A stretch of DNA of 64,000 nt from Stramonita haemastoma (Eukaryota > Mollusca > Gastropoda > Neogastropoda > Muricidae): contig CM060342.1 of NCBI GenBank assembly GCA_030674155.1, positions 28,819,084-28,883,083 on the forward strand. The letters run 5' to 3'. The notes under the pieces were generated by a model that was not told the origin of the DNA, did not search any database, and saw only the letters and a list, made by a program, of their open reading frames with translations. Positions within the stretch are counted from its first letter, which is position 1, and every line of letters begins with the position of its first letter. Of this stretch, positions 24,849-57,424 are shown in pieces. The translations under genes and the position numbers were made by a program.

Positions 24849-26759
24849 TTCTTTCCCTCAGTGAAGACTATTAGTTGTATATATATAAATATGCCTATTT
24901 CTTTCCGTCAATGAAGACAATTTGTTATATATATACACACACATGCATATGTCTTTCCCTCGGTGAAGATAGTTGCATTGGGTACACATCGTGTGCAGGT
25001 CGGGGCAATGCCACACTAGCTGCCGAGCAGAACTTTTTCCATGACCCTGAAGCGGCCTACATTGTGCTGAAGGAAATGTCCAACATCATCCTCCTGCCCT
25101 ACGAGGTGTGCCAGCGCCACATCTTCTCAGGGGTAAGCAAGCAAGCACACTGCTGCTTTACTGCTTGCTTTTGGGGTTTTTTGTTTTTTTTGAAAAAATT
25201 TTTGGGGGGTTACTGCTTGCTTTTCAAAGTCTCCTCCATGGGGATGCCAGGGGTCTTGTTAATATAAATAGCATCCCCACCTTCTGGAAATTCTGTGCTC
25301 GGAAGTCCCTCTTTTCTATCCCTCTCTTTGTTTCTGCCTTGTTCCTTTTCTTCCTTTTTTGTCTCTTTTTCTGGCTTCTAAGTCTACTCTCCTGCTTTTT
25401 TTTCCATAAAGACTTTAAAAATAACAACTCTCTCCCATGCCAAAGTTGGATTGTGCTGGGCCTGACTTGTCAGGTGCTTAATGGCAGCGTAACGTATTTT
25501 GGCTTATGTGAAACACAGTAATAGTTGCTGTCTGAGTGTTTGATGAAGAAGAAGTTTTGAAAGTGCAGTTGTTTGTAAACTAATACGAAGAGCACCAGTA
25601 ATTTCAGAACTGCCTTTGTAGAGTTAGTCCACTAAAGTGTACCAAGATGTTATCCAGGGAAGACTTCACCACTTAAAAAAATTTTTTTGTTTGTTTGTTT
25701 GTTTTTTTTAGTTCAGAGAAGATTTATTTCTGCTATGTGTCTGATTTCCTTTAACCTTCTTAGTCTTGAACCGGGATTTTCTGGGATTGAATAATTGCCC
25801 CCCCCCTGAATCCTGAACCGGGATTTGCCGGGATTCACACACAGTAGATTTCCATCATGCCTTGACCATCTCTAATTGCTACCACATGTCAAAGCTCTAT
25901 TAGGCTACAGGTACAAATCCTGCTGAGAGTCTGGAAGTAATTATAGCTGCTGGTATGTATAATTAGAAGGAGGAAAAGGCGAGGAAGCATGTGTGCCTGA
26001 CCTGATTTTAAGATGGAATGCGAAATCTAGGGGCAGTTTGTGTTCAGAGAATCCGAATGTAAGAGGGTTAACATGTAAAGTCATATCTCCTGTTCATGCA
26101 AGCAGGTAGGTGACACGCAACAATTCACCAAATTTTCTTTCCTTTCTTTGACAGGAGATCACCTGTTCATGCAAGCAGGTAGATAGATGACATGCAACAA
26201 TTCACCAACTTTTCGTTCCTTTCTTCCCACAGGAGTTTTTCTCCAGCTACCTGCAAGTGGGCACAGCTTTGTTGAGATAGTCCACAAAAATGTACCAAGA
26301 TGTTATCCAGGAGAAGATTTCACCATGGGGGAAAAAAAAAAAAAAAGTTAATTTTTTTTTTTTTTTTAGCTCAAAAGATTTATCTCTTGCTTCTTCCCCA
26401 CACAGGAGTTTTTCTCCGGCTACCTGCAAGTCGGCACGGTGCGGTCGGAGTTTCTGCGCAACTCGTGTGACGAGGCGTGGCTGCAGCAGACGCACAAGAC
26501 GGGCTACGCTGCGCGCAGCGTGTACGCTGTATCGGTGGTGCTGGACGCCAGCGTCATGCTGGAGGTGGAGCCCGTGTACGCCACCGTGGAGCTGTGCAGC
26601 AAACTGTCGCAGGGCATGATGATCGTGGACTGGTCGCGCTCCCTGGGGTCGGAGGCCAACGTGCGTGTCGTGAAATCGCTGGACCTGGGGCGCGTGCAGC
26701 AGCTGGTGTACGGCATGGTGCAGGACGAGCTGATCGCTGAGGTGTATGCCGCCGTCTGA
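14879..26759 (+). CDS. Gene 2: H2C2/C2H2 zinc-binding protein fused to an IUNH-like domain
   Basis: Eleven exons (14879-15133, 16869-16970, 17865-18026, 19358-19465, 19959-20105, 20918-21088, 21929-22180, 23024-23183, 24104-24220, 24999-25132, 26406-26759) join without a frame break into 653 residues. Residues 1-85 resemble the N-terminal module of KRBA2-like and domesticated integrase-derived proteins (FRFWVRQKKFRLI). H105, H110, C139 and C142 form an integrase-type H2C2 zinc site. Residues 174-287 are a polar, acidic linker. C288, C291, H304 and H308 form a C2H2 finger. Residues 323-335 (PPLKKIKVERKPR) look like an NLS. Residues 340-653 are an IUNH domain with D347, D349, D353, T464, N495, E501 and N503, but with C354 replacing the second of the paired Asp and R573-S574 at the probable His-Asp position. 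A nuclear DNA-associated protein with a non-standard hydrolase fold is inferred. Confidence 0.85.
15935..16230 (-). mobile_element. SINE family C copy and TG repeat in gene 2 intron 1
   Basis: Starts 'tattctgaggataatggaat' and continues through the family C body to about 16175, followed by (TG)n to 16228. TG-rich sequence also lies at 15511-15665. Family H and C fragments fill 16565-16830. Confidence 0.7.
16869..16970 (+). CDS. Gene 2 exon 2 (H2 half of the H2C2 motif)
   Basis: Acceptor acattttcag|ACC, donor GCT|gtgagt, phase 0, 34 codons. Encodes FWDLINTAHVENGHIGLSQT. H105 and H110 are the histidine pair of an integrase-type zinc-binding domain (HxxxxHxG...T). Confidence 0.9.
17170..17320 (+). 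repeat. Dispersed repeat family H
   Basis: Core 'tagagctgtgaggttcacc', interrupted by a short (TA)n, then 'ggtgtggtagctgcattctg' and 'atgacacctgtgtgtatgc'. Lies in gene 2 intron 2. Confidence 0.6.
17551..17755 (+). mobile_element. LINE fragment, extreme C-terminus and 3' end
   Basis: Translated directly it gives KTILQGTVQGGRKRGRPRKR and WEDNISEWTGLELYKLSKKA, the basic C-terminal end of a non-LTR retrotransposon polymerase. A TGA breaks the frame soon after. It ends in (gata)n at 17745-17758, as RTE-type elements often do. Dead fragment in gene 2 intron 2. Confidence 0.8.
17865..18026 (+). CDS. Gene 2 exon 3 (C2 half of the H2C2 motif)
   Basis: Acceptor gtggtatcag|ATT, donor AAT|gtgagt, phase 0, 54 codons. 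Encodes IRRVYALLPRCVVAKFIQLC followed by PICRR; C139 and C142 complete the zinc site begun in exon 2. The spacing between the His and Cys pairs fits the integrase zinc-binding family. Confidence 0.92.
18040..18405 (-). mobile_element. SINE family C, nearly full length, minus orientation
   Basis: Reads from 'tatcaaagataatggaat' through 'cccaccggcacataatggcc' to an inverted tRNA-like head ending near 'gaccactaggctatcccgtc'. Lies in gene 2 intron 3. Confidence 0.8.
18410..18900. repeat. Short tandem repeats and (AGT)n microsatellite
   Basis: Three to four copies of 'tcactttgctttttgctc' with 'gagtagat' at 18420-18530, then a degenerate (TAG/TAA)n triplet array at 18640-18890. No exon between 18900 and 19357. 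Confidence 0.85.
19358..19465 (+). CDS. Gene 2 exon 4
   Basis: Acceptor gtggcacag|AGG, donor GCT|gtgagt, phase 0, 36 codons. Encodes a polar Thr-rich linker (TITVVTTSPGQLEALGG). No domain recognised. Accepted because both sites and the phase fit the neighbours. Confidence 0.8.
19490..19665. repeat. (CTT)n microsatellite
   Basis: Imperfect triplet array in gene 2 intron 4. The Ser/Phe and Lys/Arg frames it creates are artefacts. Confidence 0.95.
19959..20105 (+). CDS. Gene 2 exon 5
   Basis: Acceptor ctgtttcag|ATC after a poly-C tract, donor CAG|gttaag, phase 0, 49 codons. Encodes an acidic, Gln/Glu-rich linker (IIAQEGLSGSEVIHEITLNH). It could be a regulatory or activation-type region, but nothing specific is recognised. 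Confidence 0.85.
20250..20535 (-). mobile_element. SINE family D, minus orientation
   Basis: Close relative of 4140-4432: 'cccataacctaggcggtcat', 'ccagcttctctaggggcc', 'gcccatctcctctccctgg' and the inverted tRNA-like head near 20500-20530. Confidence 0.82.
20600..20865 (-). mobile_element. SINE family C, minus orientation
   Basis: Good copy: 'tatcgaggataatgggataa', 'cccaccggcacacgatggcc', 'gcgttcgcacacggggcctc' and 'gtctcatccgaaggactttt'. It ends about 50 bp before the exon 6 acceptor. Confidence 0.8.
20918..21088 (+). CDS. Gene 2 exon 6 (C2H2 zinc finger)
   Basis: Acceptor gtgtgtgcag|GCC, donor ATG|gtactt, phase 0, 57 codons. Encodes one classical finger, CHICNKQFEKKLTYQRHLRT plus H, with C288, C291, H304 and H308 at C-x2-C-x12-H-x3-H spacing. 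The exon has no stop and must splice onward. Confidence 0.93.
21285..21480. repeat. 71-bp tandem repeat, three copies
   Basis: 'gataatattgtttcatgg' recurs at about 21293, 21364 and 21435, with 'cttttcataatcttaatcat' between. It is AT-rich and intronic. Confidence 0.85.
21690..21885 (+). repeat. Dispersed repeat family G
   Basis: Direct-orientation relative of 50860-51020 and inverted relative of 3605-3830. Ends about 40 bp before the exon 7 acceptor. Confidence 0.72.
21929..22180 (+). CDS. Gene 2 exon 7 (NLS-like stretch and start of the IUNH fold)
   Basis: Acceptor cccttcgcag|CCT, donor GAT|gtaggg, phase 0, 84 codons. Begins PVVTNVGPPLKKIKVERKPR, then AIILDVDMSVDCTQGVML with D347, D349 and D353. 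The first Met is M350, inside the core motif, so the hydrolase fold cannot start in this exon and depends on upstream exons. Confidence 0.93.
22340..22457. repeat. TG microsatellite
   Basis: (TG)n with GTAAG interruptions in gene 2 intron 7, preceded by a poly-G run at 22219-22240. An (AC)n/CCAACA array follows at 22575-22655. Confidence 0.95.
22640..22830 (+). mobile_element. SINE family C fragment, plus orientation
   Basis: 'agaacatcttgcgcacatgt' through 'ggggactggatgaaaaaagc' to 'ttatcctcaatataaaagaa', lacking the tRNA-like head. Confidence 0.75.
22976..23030 (+). repeat. 39-bp tandem duplication containing a splice acceptor
   Basis: The acceptor and first exon bases (ccccagattcctgt) occur twice, with exon starts at 22985 and 23024. 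The distance of 39 nt keeps the reading frame. Confidence 0.9.
23024..23183 (+). CDS. Gene 2 exon 8
   Basis: Acceptor ctctccccag|ATT, donor CCGG|gtaggt, phase 0 in and 1 out, 160 nt as in gene 1. Encodes IPVFRGAEKPLVG and ends AEHAVSALIRFVNEYPG. An in-frame alternative acceptor 39 nt upstream would add 13 residues. Confidence 0.92.
23565..23960. repeat. 32-bp intronic minisatellite
   Basis: About 12 units of 'cacatctagaggtgtagata' plus 'ttctgatgtggt'. The first half is nearly perfect and the second half diverged. The joint 'gatgtggtcacatc' is nearly palindromic. In gene 2 intron 8. Confidence 0.95.
24104..24220 (+). CDS. Gene 2 exon 9
   Basis: Acceptor gctttcag|GT, donor GAAG|gtatgg, phase 1 in and 1 out, 117 nt as in gene 1. 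Encodes ITLVCLGPLTNLALALRL through ICIMGGNIEG, with T464 and N465 of the conserved GPLTN. Confidence 0.93.
24774..24846. repeat. TG microsatellite
   Basis: (TG)n followed by three diverged copies of 'tctttccctcagtgaagac' at 24850-24970. The last copy lies just before the exon 10 acceptor. Confidence 0.92.
24999..25132 (+). CDS. Gene 2 exon 10
   Basis: Acceptor cgtgtgcag|GT, donor AGGG|gtaagc, phase 1 in and 0 out, 134 nt as in gene 1. Encodes GRGNATLAAEQNFFHDPEAA and then ILLPYEVCQRHIFSG. N495, E501 and N503 match the family's substrate-contact Asn, Glu and Asn. Confidence 0.94.
25225..25545 (+). repeat. Dispersed repeat family F, copy 3
   Basis: The best preserved of three copies (others at 580-775 and 11090-11415), about 320 bp, in gene 2 intron 10. 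Class unknown. Confidence 0.72.
25751..26071 (+). mobile_element. piggyBac-like MITE, copy 1
   Basis: TTAA at 25751-25754 and 26068-26071 flank a 313-bp non-coding element with short inverted ends (cc[t/c]tcttag at the left, taagaggg at the right). The TTAA target and CC/GG ends fit piggyBac-type nonautonomous elements. An inverted copy lies at 27564-27870. Confidence 0.8.
26072..26232. repeat. Tandem duplication of about 65-70 bp upstream of a decoy exon
   Basis: 'cctgttcatgcaagcaggta' and 'gcaacaattcaccaa' occur twice. Each copy ends in an acceptor-like tctttgacag|GAG or cttcccacag|GAG. Confidence 0.85.
26233..26280 (+). pseudogene. Truncated duplicate of the start of gene 2 exon 11
   Basis: Acceptor cttcccacag followed by 32 bases nearly identical to the start of exon 11, encoding EFFSSYLQVGT, and then ALLR and a TAG stop at 26278-26280. 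It lies 173 nt upstream of the true exon. The sequence after it repeats part of 25615-25740, so a local duplication created it. If its acceptor is used and the intron to the real exon is not removed, the protein ends early. Confidence 0.82.
26406..26759 (+). CDS. Gene 2 exon 11, last coding exon
   Basis: Acceptor ccccacacag|GAG, phase 0, 118 codons including TGA. C-terminal part of the IUNH fold: EFFSGYLQVGTVRSEF, ARSVYAVSVVLDASVM (where the family usually has His-Asp), VYATVELCSKLSQGMMIVDW and a final EVYAAV. The length equals the last exon of gene 1. Noticeably GC-rich at third positions compared with the flanking introns. Confidence 0.94.
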   Translation, partial: EFFSGYLQVGTVRSEFLRNSCDEAWLQQTHKTGYAARSVYAVSVVLDASVMLEVEPVYATVELCSKLSQGMMIVDWSRSLGSEANVRVVKSLDLGRVQQLVYGMVQDELIAEVYAAV

Positions 26760-26835
26760 GTGAGGGAGGGAGGGAGTGAGTGAGTGGGTGGGTGTGTGAG
26801 TGAGTGTCTGAGTGAGTGAGTGAGTGACTGACTGA
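26755..26835. repeat. (TGAG)n microsatellite starting at the stop codon of gene 2
   Basis: The stop context gtctgagtgaggg runs straight into (gtga/tgag)n. A second block of (gact)n lies at 27060-27145 beyond an inserted SINE. Confidence 0.9.
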
Positions 26836-27050
26836 CATAAACCGAGGCCCCCCCGTGTGCGCACGCACGCAGAACATCTTGCGCACACGTTAAATCCCGT
26901 TCCTGTTTTTCGTAAGAGTAGGCCATGGTGTGCCGGTGGGAACAGAGGACAATATTTACACAACTGCATACACACGTGGATCGGATGAAAAAAAAAAAAA
27001 AAGCACATGAGTGCTTATTCCGTTATCCTCGATATAAAATAATAAATGAA
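26835..27050 (+). mobile_element. SINE family C fragment in the gene 2 3' UTR
   Basis: 'acataaaccgaggcc', 'cgcacgcagaacatcttgcg', 'gtaggccatggtgtgccggt' and 'tatcctcgatataaaataat'. It sits inside the tgag/gact microsatellite, which continues on both sides. Confidence 0.78.
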
Positions 27051-27563
27051 ATATAAAAAAAAACTGAGTGACTGACTGAGTGAGTGAGTAACTGGCTGAG
27101 TAACTGACTGACTGACTGACTGACTGACTGACTGACTGACTGCCCCGGGTTTCGATTCCCGTTCAAGGGGAATTTTTCCCCTGGAGGTTTTTTTGTTTGT
27201 TTTTTTTTGTTTTAGATCAGATTTTCAGAATTTCCTGTCGGCTATGATGTGATAGAATCACATATGTAGCCTCTTTTCCCCAGGAGTTAACATCAGTGCT
27301 GACTCCAATCCTCCCCCCCCCCAAAAAAGTCAAATACATGAAAAAATGTTGAAAAATACCGACTGACTGGTCAAAGATGTGGGTCCTTCAGTGGGTCCGA
27401 AATTCGGACATGGTGATATTCATTGTTGCATGGACTGGTTCTGACCCCTTCTCTCTCTCTCTTTCTCAGGATGTCGGGGTTAATTAACGTGACTGAAAAC
27501 ATTCACAGAGTAGGGAGGGAGGTGGGATGGCCTGGTTATAAACTTGAATGCGGCACCTACGAG

Positions 27564-27870
27564 TTAACTCTCTTGCATTCGGGTTCTCTGAACACAAACT
27601 GCCCCTAGATTTCGCATTCCATCTCAAAATCAGGTCAGGCACACATGCTGGCTGGCCTTTTCCTCCTTTTAAGTACATACCAGCAGCTATAATTACTTCC
27701 AGACTCTCAGCAGGATTTGTACCTCAGGCTTGGTAGAACTTTGACATGTGGTAGCAATTAGTGATGGTCACAGCGTGATGGAAATCTACTGTGTGTAAAT
27801 CCCAGCTCAGGATTCAGGGGGGGCAATTATTCAGTCCCGGCAAATCCCGGTTTGGGACTAAGAGGGTTAA
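27564..27870 (-). mobile_element. piggyBac-like MITE, copy 2, inverted
   Basis: TTAA at 27564-27567 and 27867-27870 bound 299 bp that match 25755-26067 in reverse complement ('ctgaacacaaactgccccta', 'gctataattacttccagact', 'ctaagaggg|ttaa'). No coding capacity. Confidence 0.82.
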
Positions 27871-28796
27871 AGACCCATCCACCTGCCACAAAAGAGTGTG
27901 CTAGCTATGGCAGGAGGCACAGATGACACCATCATACCCAGCATGCAATCTGTGACTTGCAGAGGGATAGGCTTCTTCAGGTTTGACTCGGCCAAGTCAT
28001 TGTCTGAAAAATTCAGTGCACTGCCCCAATGACTTTTCCCTCTAGGAGTGAAGGTAGAATCAGTCGTTGCATGAGGTTTCCTCTGTACATCAAGAATGAA
28101 CAGCACTTCACAGTTAGGATCTAAGAAATAGTCTGAAACAGTGGGGACATGTTCTGAAGGAACTCTACTATTGAAGGTTAAAGTCATTTCGAAATGACAG
28201 TTACTTTTATGAACAAAACTGACACATTAACAGTAAGTCGTTTTCTTCTTTTTTTATGGAAAGTCATCTACTATTGTTTAGAAATTTGTCTTATAGACTT
28301 GTCTTTTGTTATTCAGTTGTTGTAGGAGCATGTGGAAAGGTTTCTTTTTTTTTTTTGTAAGGAAGGAGCTATTCTTTCGTGTTAATTGAGGGAAAAAAAA
28401 GGTTACCCTGACAAAATAAAACATAAACTGTAATGTTGTATTTACGTCAAAACTGTTTTTTTTGTGTAAATTATCTGATGTTTTTATCCATGTATAACAG
28501 CATAGCCACATAAGTGCGTCAACAAGAATGTATATAGTACAGTAGCGCATGTGTGTGTGTGTGTGTGTGTGTGTGACTCAGAGAGAAGAGTGAATGGGGC
28601 AGTGAGAATAAAGATATATGTTTGTCTGAAGTGGCATGCTGCAATTCCTAAAACAAACACAAAAAAATGCTCATAGATCCATATATTGACAGATTTTGGA
28701 GTGTTAAAAATTATATATTAAAAAAAAATTGAAAAAGAAAGGAGAAAAACAATCCGAACAAAATCCTTATCTGGAATGCTACATGGAATTCTTGAA
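27871..28796 (+). other. Distal 3' UTR of gene 2 (likely)
   Basis: Mostly unique AT-rich sequence with a short TG run at 28551-28573 and no coding exon. Assigned because a good poly(A) site follows. Confidence 0.45.
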
Positions 28797-28802
28797 AATA
28801 AA
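28797..28802 (+). terminator. Candidate poly(A) signal of gene 2
   Basis: AATAAA followed after about 20 nt by a GT/T-rich element (gtgatgtgtatgcgctttat). It gives a 3' UTR of about 2 kb. An earlier AATAAA at about 27040, inside the SINE, is an alternative. Confidence 0.5.
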
Positions 28803-29009
28803 ATTTCCTGAAATTTATATGTGATGTGTATGCGCTTTATTTGTTTACTTTTGTTTGTCCTTACATTTTGCATGTTTCAAATCCGCATTTCTATTGTTTC
28901 AAACTGTAAGTCTTGGGTAAATTCTTTGTATGATTCCAAAGCAGTTATATTGATAACTGTAACAGTGCTGTGGATCTGTGAAGGGAGGGGTTGGGGGTTA
29001 GTTCAGATC

Positions 29010-29265
29010 TACAGCCAGGCTTGTCCCCCAAGTGAGCTTATTTCCATCTACCCAGGTTACCCCAACTAAAGCCAGGCTTGTCCCCCAAGTGAGCTTAGTT
29101 CATTCTACCCAGGGTATCCCCAAGTAATTAAACCCAGGCTTTTCCCCAGGTGAGGTTAAAGCCAGGCTTCCCCTTCAATGAGGTTAAAGCCAGGCTTGTC
29201 CCCCAAGTGAGATTATTTCCATCTACCCAAGGTATTCCTAAGTTAAGCTAGGCTTGTGTCACCAA
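29010..29265. repeat. Degenerate tandem repeat between genes 2 and 3
   Basis: Five or six diverged units with 'aaagccaggcttgtccccca' and 'agtgagcttatttccatcta'. Confidence 0.8.
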
Positions 29266-29294
29266 TTGATATCTATGTAACAGGGAGTTCTGGT

Positions 29295-29327
<33 letters not shown>

Positions 29328-29563
29328 TGGGAGCAGTGTTGCATTTTCCTTGAAGTGTTATTCATCAGGTGTCCTACTTGAACTAGGACTGTATTTTGCA
29401 ATGAGCGGGTTATGATGACAGCCCTTTCACACAGCCACATCTGCAAATTCTATCATCATTAGATTTCATGTCCTCCCACTTTTTCCCCCCAAATTAGTTC
29501 ATAAGTCAACCATAGCCACATCAACATCTTATCTTATCTTTTTTTTTTGCTGCCTCATCTTCT

Positions 29564-29860
29564 TGGGGGCCGGGATAGCTAAGTGGTCAGAGCGCTCACT
29601 TTCCCCAAGTCAAGCAGCATCAAACATGGTTTCCAGTTGGATGGGTGACCGTTTGCCCGCCTTGGCTTCAGTACAGTCCCCACAGTTCACCCAGTTGTAA
29701 ATGGGTACCTGCCCTCTTTAGGGTCAGGGAAGGTAAAGCAGCGAGGGAGAGGAGATGGGCGCCGCCCTCAATATGCTGGCCCCTAGAGAAGCTGAGGTCT
29801 CTGATGCCTCGCTCCCCTACGACCGCCTAGGTTATGGGACACCTTTACCTTTACCTTCTG
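29564..29860 (+). mobile_element. tRNA-derived SINE (family D), full length
   Basis: tRNA-like head 'gggatagctaagtggtcaga' then 'gcgctcactttcccc', body 'gaaggtaaagcagcgaggga' and tail 'aggttatgggacacctttac'. The best copy for defining family D. Confidence 0.85.
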
Positions 29861-29919
29861 TGACGCCCCCATCCTGCTGTTCTCACGCCACTCTTTTCAA
29901 TCTCCCCACTACAGCCATT

Positions 29920-30945
29920 CCCAGATTCGCTATGTCTCATCCTCGGATGAGAAGTCCACCGGGAGCTCATCAATATTAGGCCGCCATGGGGCCACCAGCC
30001 AGAGGGGCCCTGCACTGCTGCTGGGTCACTTTGGTGGTGTTCAGTGGTGCCTGTTCTGAGCTTACATACACAGGACACCACCTACTAAGCCCCTACTAAC
30101 GACAGTATTAGCTCAGTGGCAGAGCCAGACTGAGTGAGACGCCCACCCGAGGTGGCGACCACCACAACGTCCCTCCAATGACCGCCCCCTGCGAACCTCC
30201 AACCTCAAAGGCTTTGACACAAACTCACCACAGGCACAGAACTGTATAGGGAAATCGAATATGAGGTCACCATGAGACAATAGCAATGTGGGCCACCAAA
30301 TCAGAGGCATTTTTTTTTTTCAATTGCATGATAATGAGGATGACTAATGATGCTGCTATGGAAGTGCATGTGCTTTGAGACTACTTGACAGGGCTGTACT
30401 CTACGCTTACTGTCATTATATATCCCCCTGAGTCAACTGTACTCTACGCTTACTATCATTATATATCCCCCCGAGTCAACTGTACTCTACACTTACTATC
30501 ATTATATATCCCCCGAGTCAACTGTACTCTACGCTTACTATCATTATATATCCCCCTGAGTCAACTGTACTCTACGCTTACTATCATTATATATCCCCCT
30601 GAGTCAACTGTACTCTACGCTTACTATCATTATATATCCCCCTGAGTCAACTGTACTCTACGCTTACTATCATTCTATATCCCCCCGAGTCAACAGGTCC
30701 CCCCCGAGAGATACAGACACCTACAGTGTTGGTCAGGTAATTTGAGCAACACAATCTCAAACCCGCATCCGTAAAGTGGATAAAGCTCAACTAAGTGGTC
30801 CCAGCCTTCCCACTGAGCCCACAGCACACTTGGTTAAGAGCCGGTCGGAGTCTGAAAAATCCCTATGACTCTTAGGGGATTCAAACCTGCAACCTTCCAG
30901 TCTGTAACCCAAGGCTCTAACCACTGCACCAAGGCAGCTGGTAGG
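29920..30945 (-). mobile_element. Long tRNA-headed SINE-like element E, minus orientation
   Basis: In reverse complement this matches 56525-57245 over its length. The tRNA-like head lies near 30865-30945 (ggttagagccttgggttaca, ggtttgaatcccctaagagt), the body follows, and the end near 29920 matches 'acaacgaatctgggtatggc' at 57170. A 43-bp internal segment is amplified at 30390-30690. Confidence 0.8.
30390..30690. repeat. 43-bp minisatellite inside element E
   Basis: Seven units of 'tgtactctacgcttactatc' plus 'attatatatccccctgagtcaac'. The related element at 56.7 kb has one unit only. The plus-strand open frame across it is a repeat artefact. Confidence 0.95.
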
Positions 30946-31184
30946 CAGCATCTTGGTCTTGATCAGGATTGTACAGAATCAGTATTGCCCCCAAGCTGAA
31001 GATGACGGGGACATCTTGAGCTATGCCAGATTAATAATCAAATACTGTCTAATTCCATTGGAGGGAAATCTCAATCAAGTTTCAGTGTCGTGCTGCTCTC
31101 TTCAATTCAATGTGACTAGAGAAGAAGAATGTCTGTATGATTGATTGCACAAAATCAAGTTTTCAAAACACACACCAACACATT

Positions 31185-56163
<24,979 letters not shown>

Positions 56164-56254
56164 CTGTCGACACAAAAAGGCAGGCCACCCGGTCGGTCAG
56201 TCAGTCTCTGAGCCGTTAAGTAACGCTGCGCCGTTTGTGTGACTTCTCCAGGTG

Positions 56255-56373
56255 TGTGCGTGTAGTGTGTGTGTGTAGTGTGTAGTGTGTGTGTGTAGTG
56301 TGTGTGTAGTGTGTCGTGTGTGTGTGTGTGTGTGTGTAGTGTGTGTAGTGTGTGTGTGTAGTGTGTGTATGTG

Positions 56374-56422
<49 letters not shown>

Positions 56423-56440
56423 GTGTGTGTGTGTGTGTAT
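56255..56440. repeat. TG/TAG microsatellite
   Basis: (TG)n with regular TAG interruptions (gtgtgtagtgtgt), about 90 bp upstream of gene 3's visible exon. Confidence 0.95.
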
Positions 56441-56524
56441 CTTTCTTGGCGATGTCATGATGTGCATTTTCTCTCTGTCTGTCCATGAATGCGCGCATCA
56501 TTACAAGAGGGCAGAAACCCATAA

Positions 56525-57245
56525 TTTAGCACCGTGGGTTTCGGACTGGAAGGTCGCGGGTTTGAATCCCATAAGAGTCAAAGGGATTTTTCGGGCTCCG
56601 ATCCACTCCTGACCTGAGTGAGTGTGCTTGGGCTGTGGGAAGACTGGAACCACACAGATGAGCTTCATCCACTTCATGGATGCGAATTTGAGAGTTGCTC
56701 AAATTACCTGACCAACACTGCAGGTGTTTGTGTCTCTCGGGCTGGCTGATGTCAGGATATATTATGACAGTGAGCGTAGAGTACAAGTCTGTCAAGTGGT
56801 CTCAAAGAAGATGTACTTCCATAGCAGCTTCAGTAAGTCATCCTCATCATGTAACAACAACAAAAATGTCTCTGATTCCGTGGCCCTGGTTGCTCTGGTC
56901 TCATGGTGACCTCAGATTCGGTTTTTCCATACACTTCTGTGCCTGTGGTGAGTTTGTGTCAAAGCCTTTGGGGTTGGATGTTCACAGGGGACGGTAGCTG
57001 AATGGATGTTGTGGTGGTCACTGTATCCTGCGTATGTTAGCTGAGAACAGGCACCACTGAACACCACCAAAGTGACCCAGCAGCAGTGCAGGGCCCCTCT
57101 GGCTGGTGGCCCCATGGCGGCCTAACATTGATGGGCTCCCTGTGGACTTCTGACCCGGAGGATGAGACACAACGAATCTGGGTATGGCTGTGGCGGGGAG
57201 ACAAATGAATGGCGTGGGAACAGACGGGAACATCACAGAAGATGA
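56525..57245 (+). mobile_element. Long tRNA-headed SINE-like element E, plus orientation
   Basis: Head near 56525-56580 (gtttcggactggaaggtcgc, gggtttgaatccca), long body matching 29920-30945 in reverse complement. The 43-bp segment is single copy here (near 56755-56785). Confidence 0.8.
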
Positions 57246-57281
57246 GGCAGCAAAATTTTATAAAACCCACCATACCTATAT

Positions 57282-57312
<31 letters not shown>

Positions 57313-57424
57313 TACATATATATTCCATCACCCAACTGAAAAAGAGTACACATGTCAATCTGTGATCTAACCTACATTTACCTTTCGCTGCATATACAAC
57401 ATGTTCCAAAATCTGTTGGTTTTT

